NCBI GenBank assembly: GCA_025062105.1
Contig: JANXAQ010000128.1
Location: forward strand, 1-39,196
From: Thermoguttaceae bacterium
GTDB lineage: Bacteria > Planctomycetota > Planctomycetia > Pirellulales > Thermoguttaceae
DNA: 39,196 bases
Direction: 5' to 3'
Made by a program: the position numbers and the translations under genes. A model generated the notes under the pieces. The model was not told the DNA's origin, searched no databases, and saw only the letters and a list, made by a program, of their open reading frames with translations. Positions 35,293 through 39,196 of this stretch are shown here, piece after piece (the stretch's first letter is position 1; each line of letters starts with the position of its first letter).

Positions 35293-36031
35293 GTTCTAAT
35301 ACCTCCATGCAAAGTTCCACATAGGCACGGGCTCCGCGAGAGCGGGGAGCGTAGTCGAGCACAGATTTCCCATGGCTGGGAGCTTCGGCCAAGGCCACAT
35401 CTCGAGGAATAACCGTCTGAAAGACGATCTCCCCGAAAAAATCCCGAACTTCTTTTTCTACTTCCCAGGTTAACTCCAACGAGGGATCGTACATGGTCAG
35501 CAGGATGCCACCAAATTGCAATTGACAGCCGTCGGTGTGCATTACCTGCCGGATGACTTCGATCATTTGGGCAAGTCCCTCCATGGCGAAGTACTCACAC
35601 TGGATGGGCATGAGCACTTCAGAGGAACTGGCTAAAGCGGTGCGAGTCAGTTGTCCCACTGATGGGGGGCAATCGATTAGCACCATATCGTATGCCCCAA
35701 ACCCTTGAAGCAATTGCTGACGGATGCGCTCTGCTTGGTGGGGGGCCTCCTGGGCCAGCACAGCCACATCCCGAAAACTGCGAGTGCCCGGGATAAGCTC
35801 CAAGCGGGGGGTAGCGGTGGGCCTGGCTGCCTCCCGTAGGGGGGTCTCGATCACTAATGGATGCCTTTCGGTAGGCTTATGCCCCAGACCGGTGGTGGCA
35901 TTGCACTGAGGATCTAAGTCCACCAGTAAGGTGCGCAGGCCTCCCTTGGCCAAGGCGACGGCCAAGTTGATAGCAGTGGTGGTCTTGCCCACTCCCCCCT
36001 TCTGGTTGGCTATGCAAAAAACGCGAGGCAC
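35282..36031 (-). CDS. parA: Chromosome-partitioning ATPase ParA (Soj)
   Basis: 249 residues from the preferred GTG at 36031, which has GGGAGG at ideal spacing and gives the classical N-terminus just before the P-loop, as in Soj proteins. A TTG at 36106 gives a longer form with no ribosome site. The deviant Walker A KGGVGKTTT lies at about 11-19, with LLVDLDPQCNATTGLG and Walker B VLIDCPPSVGQLT. Its ATP-bound dimer binds DNA non-specifically and is released by ParB to move chromosome origins. It forms the parA-parB operon. Confidence 0.96.
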   Translation of the reverse strand: MPRVFCIANQKGGVGKTTTAINLAVALAKGGLRTLLVDLDPQCNATTGLGHKPTERHPLVIETPLREAARPTATPRLELIPGTRSFRDVAVLAQEAPHQAERIRQQLLQGFGAYDMVLIDCPPSVGQLTRTALASSSEVLMPIQCEYFAMEGLAQMIEVIRQVMHTDGCQLQFGGILLTMYDPSLELTWEVEKEVRDFFGEIVFQTVIPRDVALAEAPSHGKSVLDYAPRSRGARAYVELCMEVLERDQ

Positions 36032-36166
36032 TGCCTCCCTCCCAAAGACCGACCTACCTGCCTTTTTACGCAGAAATAGACCCTTCAACTCTGTTTCTGT
36101 TATCAATCAGGCCAGATTCTAACCGCTCTTTGTGCTTTAAGGGAATAGAAAATTGAGAGTCTTTTA

Positions 36167-36302
36167 AGCGTGATTTTCCCATTTTTTGTAAGTGCTTTTT
36201 TTCCCTGGAGTTAGGTCATGCTGGTTCTATAAGGTGCAAATGGTCTAAATCTCTTGTTCAAGGTTAGAAGGAGGTTGCCACCTACAAATTGGCCAAGTCA
36301 AG
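36167..36302 (+). repeat. Family A element, copy A12, degenerate
   Basis: Left end AGCGTGATTTTCCCATTTTT and right end AAATTGGCCAAGTCAAG, with flank TTAAGAG. The interior is shorter (136 bp) and partly unrecognisable. It lies in the 432-bp divergent spacer between parA and the HAD gene; otherwise I see only the HAD ribosome site there. Confidence 0.55.
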
Positions 36303-36463
36303 TTAAGAGTTTCCTGAGATTCTAGGCGGCAGGCTGGGAACTACTAGACTGAGCCTTGCAAGGTTTGATAGATTTTACCAACGGGACTAGGAAAGGCTTA
36401 AAAATAGGAAAGAGAGGAATTCTGGGTAATTTTTGTGTTAGCAACCCGAGGAGAAAAACTTTC

Positions 36464-37165
36464 ATGACACCCGGGCGTTTGCACCCTAAAGCCGTAGTCT
36501 TTGACATGGACGGCCTCATGTTTAACACCGAAGAGCTTTACTGGGAGGTGGGCAGTGAGCTATTGCGCCGTCGCGGCCGACAGTACACCAGAGAGCTGTG
36601 CGATGCCATGATGGGCCTACAACCTCAGCCCGCTTTCCAGACGATGATCGACTGGCATGGGCTGTCGGAAACTTGGGAGCAACTGGCCGCCGAATCGGAG
36701 GAGATTTATTTTTCCTTGCTGAATCGGTATCCGGTGCAGGTGATGCCAGGCCTTTGGGAGCTGCTGGATGCTTTGGAAAAGGCCGGCATCCCCAAGGCCA
36801 TTGGTACAAGCAGCCGACGCCGCAGTTTGGAAGCCCTCCTTGACCGATTCCAACTCCAAGGGCGATTTGCCTTTACGCTGACCGCAGAAGATGTTCGGCA
36901 TAGCAAACCCCATCCGGAAATCTATCAGAAAGCAGCGGAACGATTTGGGCTAGCTCCCCATCAAGTCGTGGTTTTGGAGGATAGTCAGGCCGGTTGCCGG
37001 GCGGCGGTGGCTGCCGGGACCATTGCCGTTGCGGTGCCAGGCCCCCATAGCCGACATCATGACTTCAGCCAAGCTAGCCTGGTTATACCCAGCTTGGCCG
37101 ACCCCCGCCTTTACCAGTTGCTAGGTTTACCTCTTCCTTCGGAAAATCTCCATAGTAGGATGTAG
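36464..37165 (+). CDS. HAD-family hydrolase, beta-phosphoglucomutase-like
   Basis: 233 residues from ATG 36464, preceded by GAGGAG. HAD motif I is FDMDGLMFNTE with nucleophile D14 and general acid/base D16. Motif II is IGTSSRRRS, motif III the Lys in SKPHPEIYQKA, and motif IV VLEDSQAGCRAAVAAG. A helical cap lies between motif I and motif II (subclass I, as in phosphoglycolate phosphatase and beta-phosphoglucomutase). It acts on a small phosphorylated sugar or related compound; the substrate is not readable. The in-frame ATG at 36356 gives an unconserved N-terminal extension and is rejected. It is divergent from parA. Confidence 0.92.
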   Translation: MTPGRLHPKAVVFDMDGLMFNTEELYWEVGSELLRRRGRQYTRELCDAMMGLQPQPAFQTMIDWHGLSETWEQLAAESEEIYFSLLNRYPVQVMPGLWELLDALEKAGIPKAIGTSSRRRSLEALLDRFQLQGRFAFTLTAEDVRHSKPHPEIYQKAAERFGLAPHQVVVLEDSQAGCRAAVAAGTIAVAVPGPHSRHHDFSQASLVIPSLADPRLYQLLGLPLPSENLHSRM

Positions 37166-37234
37166 GACCGTGGGGTTGTCCAAACGGCGCATGGAGTGAG
37201 GCCGACTGAAATTCTGTGGGTGAATTGAGCAAAC

Positions 37235-37523
37235 AAACCTCTGCATAATTCAAAGGAAATATTTTTATGCCATTTTGGCCTGCCCCCCTCTAACACAACC
37301 TATAGGGGTTTCTACCATCTCGGCTTTTGCCATTTTTAAGCCTGTGCCGAATATGTTCCGCTCTAACTCTTTGTGAATATTAGAGCTAAGAAATTGCATG
37401 TACAAATGAAAGGTGCTCCATAACTTTCGACGCCAAAAGAACTTAGGGAAAATGGCAAAAGTCGAGCTGCCATTGCTAGCACCCAATAAATAGTAGGCGT
37501 CCAGGTAGAAAACTGAGCGGCTA
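37235..37523 (+). repeat. Family B element, copy B8, interrupted by family A
   Basis: Left part 37235-37318 (AACCTCTGCATAATTCAA to CCTATAGGGG) and right part 37467-37523 (CATTGCTAGCACCCAATAAA to the cupin stop) join into the first two-thirds of family B. The last third is absent at the cupin gene. Confidence 0.75.
37319..37466 (-). repeat. Family A element, copy A13, 148 bp, inserted in B8
   Basis: Ends CTCGGCTTTTGCCATTTTT and AAAATGGCAAAAGTCGAG. It is flanked by CTACCAT on the left (37312-37318) and CTGCCAT on the right (37467-37473), a 7-bp near-duplication with one difference. Insertion inside B8 shows that family A moves or moved. The 355-bp spacer 37166-37520 holds only these two elements. 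Confidence 0.85.
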
Positions 37524-37904
37524 GGTTTTTGCTGGTTCTGCCGCAGGCTCCAAGATGGTATCTTCATGTTCGTAGGCTGGGACACAGCAGCAAAGGAACT
37601 TTAAAATCCCAGGGCCGATGTTGGTGATTTGATGCAAACTACCCGGTGGAATAGCAATGGCATCTCCGGGGCCCACCAAGCGAGTTTCTGCTTCCACCCG
37701 CATTTGTCCCATGCCCTCTAGGATGTAGTAGATTTCTTCTGTTTTCAGATGGCGATGGGCGTGGGTGGCAGTACCAGGCGGCAACCGGGCTTCGGCCAAC
37801 GATTGGCTGCGAATACATGAGTTTCGATATGCCAACAACTCTCGAATCTCGGAACCGTCTTTGGTGATAAAAGCCGGTACCTCATTCAGGTTTTTTACGT
37901 CCAT
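37521..37904 (-). CDS. Cupin-domain protein
   Basis: 127 residues; CCAGGAG lies before the ATG. It is a single small cupin with the metal motif G44-x3-H48-x-H50 then E56/E57, and the second motif PGDAIAIPPGSLHQI with H91. It forms a beta-barrel that binds a divalent metal; small single cupins act in sugar isomerisation, oxygenation or regulation, and this one cannot be assigned. The C-terminus (EHEDTILEPAAE) is acidic. The next minus-strand gene upstream is rsmD, 185 bp away, so co-transcription is possible. Confidence 0.92.
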   Translation of the reverse strand: MDVKNLNEVPAFITKDGSEIRELLAYRNSCIRSQSLAEARLPPGTATHAHRHLKTEEIYYILEGMGQMRVEAETRLVGPGDAIAIPPGSLHQITNIGPGILKFLCCCVPAYEHEDTILEPAAEPAKT

Positions 37905-38089
37905 CGGATTCTCCTGGCTCTAGGTGGGGGAAATGCGAACCGAGTCTGCCGAAGTAAATCGATACCGGGAGGGATAACGTCTTAATCTGGTCAAGCAGAT
38001 CGCCAGGAAAGCTCGGCTTTTGAGGCGTTTTTGGGCTAACATAATCCATCCGGCCGTCCCTAACAGTCTTTTCAGCCTCCGATGCCCAG

Positions 38090-38722
38090 CTAGGATTCTG
38101 GTTTTTGATATATGGCCAAAACGGCGGGTCGGTAATGGCGAATGTCCCATTGATCAGGATGGGGTAACAGTCGGAAGTCAAATCGGCTGTCTGCTTCGAC
38201 CACAAAAAGGCTTTCTGGGGGTGCCTGATGGAGCAATCCGCCGATTAGCTCTAGCATCTCTTTTTGTCGGGTCTGATAAAACTCATAGGGTGGGCTGCAG
38301 AAGACCAACCAAGGAGTGCTGGGCAAATCTGGGCGTCGGCGGAACCAAATAAACGTATCTACAGGTAACACCTGGCAACACTCTTGCAACCCTAGCAGCG
38401 TGATATTTTCCCGGAGCAAGGCTGCTGTAGGCCGATGGTATTCCAAAAACAAGGCACCTGATGCTCCTCGGCTCATGGCTTCCAGTCCTAAAGCCCCAGT
38501 GCCAGCAAATAGATCCAGCACGTATTTTCCTTCAATCCTTTGGCCGAGGATGGAAAACAATGCTTCCCGAACCCGATCTTTCATGGGTCGAGTTCGGGGA
38601 TCCCCACTATAACGGAGCCGACGTCCTCGGAACCGTCCAGCAATAATGCGAACCCCTGCCACGGGACCGGGACGTCGGGTTGGCTTTTTCCCTCTGGAAT
38701 TGCCTGGAGCTTTGGATCCCAT
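38090..38722 (-). CDS. rsmD: 16S rRNA (guanine-N2-)-methyltransferase RsmD
   Basis: 210 residues. A basic N-terminal tail is followed by RIIAGRFRGRRLRY and RTRPMKDRVREALFSIL, both typical of RsmD. The SAM-binding motif is VLDLFAGTGALGLEAMSRGA. Motif IV reads FCSPPYEF, where most RsmD proteins have DPPY; the proline pair and tyrosine are kept. It methylates G966 of 16S rRNA in the 30S subunit (E. coli numbering). The stop overlaps nothing; an alternative minus-strand frame (37882-38205) shares its end and is not a gene. Confidence 0.93.
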   Translation of the reverse strand: MGSKAPGNSRGKKPTRRPGPVAGVRIIAGRFRGRRLRYSGDPRTRPMKDRVREALFSILGQRIEGKYVLDLFAGTGALGLEAMSRGASGALFLEYHRPTAALLRENITLLGLQECCQVLPVDTFIWFRRRPDLPSTPWLVFCSPPYEFYQTRQKEMLELIGGLLHQAPPESLFVVEADSRFDFRLLPHPDQWDIRHYRPAVLAIYQKPES

Positions 38723-39196
38723 GGTTCTTCTTCCATCCCCGCTAGGAGAGGCAATTCCCTCTCAGCCTCCGATAGACGAATAGCTCTTGTAAGACCAAGC
38801 TCCCGATTTTAGGTCAATTTTCGTCGGATGCGGCTGATTTTTTGTGGTTAGTTTAGGGGAGTGGTTCAACATAGATCGCTCCCTGCCCCATGGAAGCCTT
38901 CCTCCCCGGCAGTTCCCCCACAGGCCAATAGGCTCCGTACTGGAGGGGCTAGGAGTCAGTCGAAGGAGTTCAGGTGCTTATGTCTCGGAAGGAAAAAGGG
39001 AAGCAAAAGGGTTTGTTTTATAATAGGTAGGTGCTGTGCAAAGCTGGTTTGCAGGGGGCCGAAGCCTGTTTTGCCTATATTCCCTATGTTGCCCAGTTAA
39101 CCCACAAAATTTCAGCCGCACCCTTAAGAGGTCTTGGATATACCACGAAAGAGTTATTTTGGGCGCCTTAGACTCTTTGATTTCTTCTGGGTGCTC
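38723..39196. other. Gene-free right edge, 474 bp
   Basis: No supportable gene or copy of families A-E. Positions 39140-39159 repeat, as an exact 20-bp inverted match, the sequence at 31160-31179. A gene may begin beyond the window. Confidence 0.4.

Noticed and set aside
1882..37466. CRISPR array interpretation of the regularly sized repeats
   Set aside because: Copies are 148 bp, palindrome-ended, dispersed over 35 kb in both orientations, with no spacers and no cas genes.
37882..38205. 107-codon minus-strand frame overlapping the rsmD end
   Set aside because: Overlaps rsmD in another frame and the upstream region of the cupin gene; no ribosome site and no family resemblance.

Overview
The window reads as chromosomal DNA of a planctomycete, most likely a Pirellulales-type organism. 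This is inferred from gene families, since there is no rRNA to confirm it. The clues are a GspE/PilB-like protein of the type with eroded nucleotide motifs, a CvpA protein with a long soluble tail, a neighbouring DUF1501/DUF1800 pair with a Tat-like signal, a large DUF3352-like exported protein, and long intergenic spaces. Only about 70% of the window is coding by my count. I found no tRNA, rRNA, CRISPR array or intact insertion sequence.

Layout, left to right. 1-5.3 kb: 3' end of a secretion-ATPase-like gene, a CvpA-family membrane protein, an unrecognised membrane protein bracketed by an inverted pair of a short transposon-like element, and the Mg2+ transporter mgtE. 6-9.4 kb: a membrane diguanylate cyclase and an OprB-like porin. 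9.7-11.7 kb: an AAA ATPase followed by a DUF4276 (Toprim-like) protein, the best candidate here for a defence cassette. 11.7-15 kb, minus strand: ferritin, trpA and trpB. 16-21.2 kb: an RND efflux adaptor and pump. 21.9-24.2 kb: nrdR (plus), then moaC and a polyprenyl diphosphate synthase (minus). 24.7-30.4 kb, minus strand: DUF1501, DUF1800 and a large exported protein. 30.4-32.4 kb: a gene-free nest of repeats. 32.4-39.2 kb: a HEAT-repeat protein, parA-parB (minus), a HAD phosphatase (plus), a cupin and rsmD (minus).

The most striking content is not in the genes. The spacers are filled with several families of short, non-coding, palindrome-ended elements. Family A is about 148 bp with an 18-bp terminal inverted repeat (CTCGACTTTTGCCATTTT) and 13 copies. 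Family B is about 188 bp with ends GGAACCTCTGCA and about eight copies. Family C is 265 bp with two copies. Family D has a core of the GGGAATCC/GGATTCCC type and four copies. Family E is about 115 bp with three copies. Nested insertions prove or suggest mobility: C sits inside an A copy with an exact 8-bp duplication (TGAAATAA), and an A copy sits inside a B copy with a 7-bp near-duplication. No transposase for any of them lies in the window. They look like MITEs mobilised in trans. Some copies touch genes: the end of A carries an ATG that is in frame with the RND pump gene, and an A copy separates trpB from trpA.
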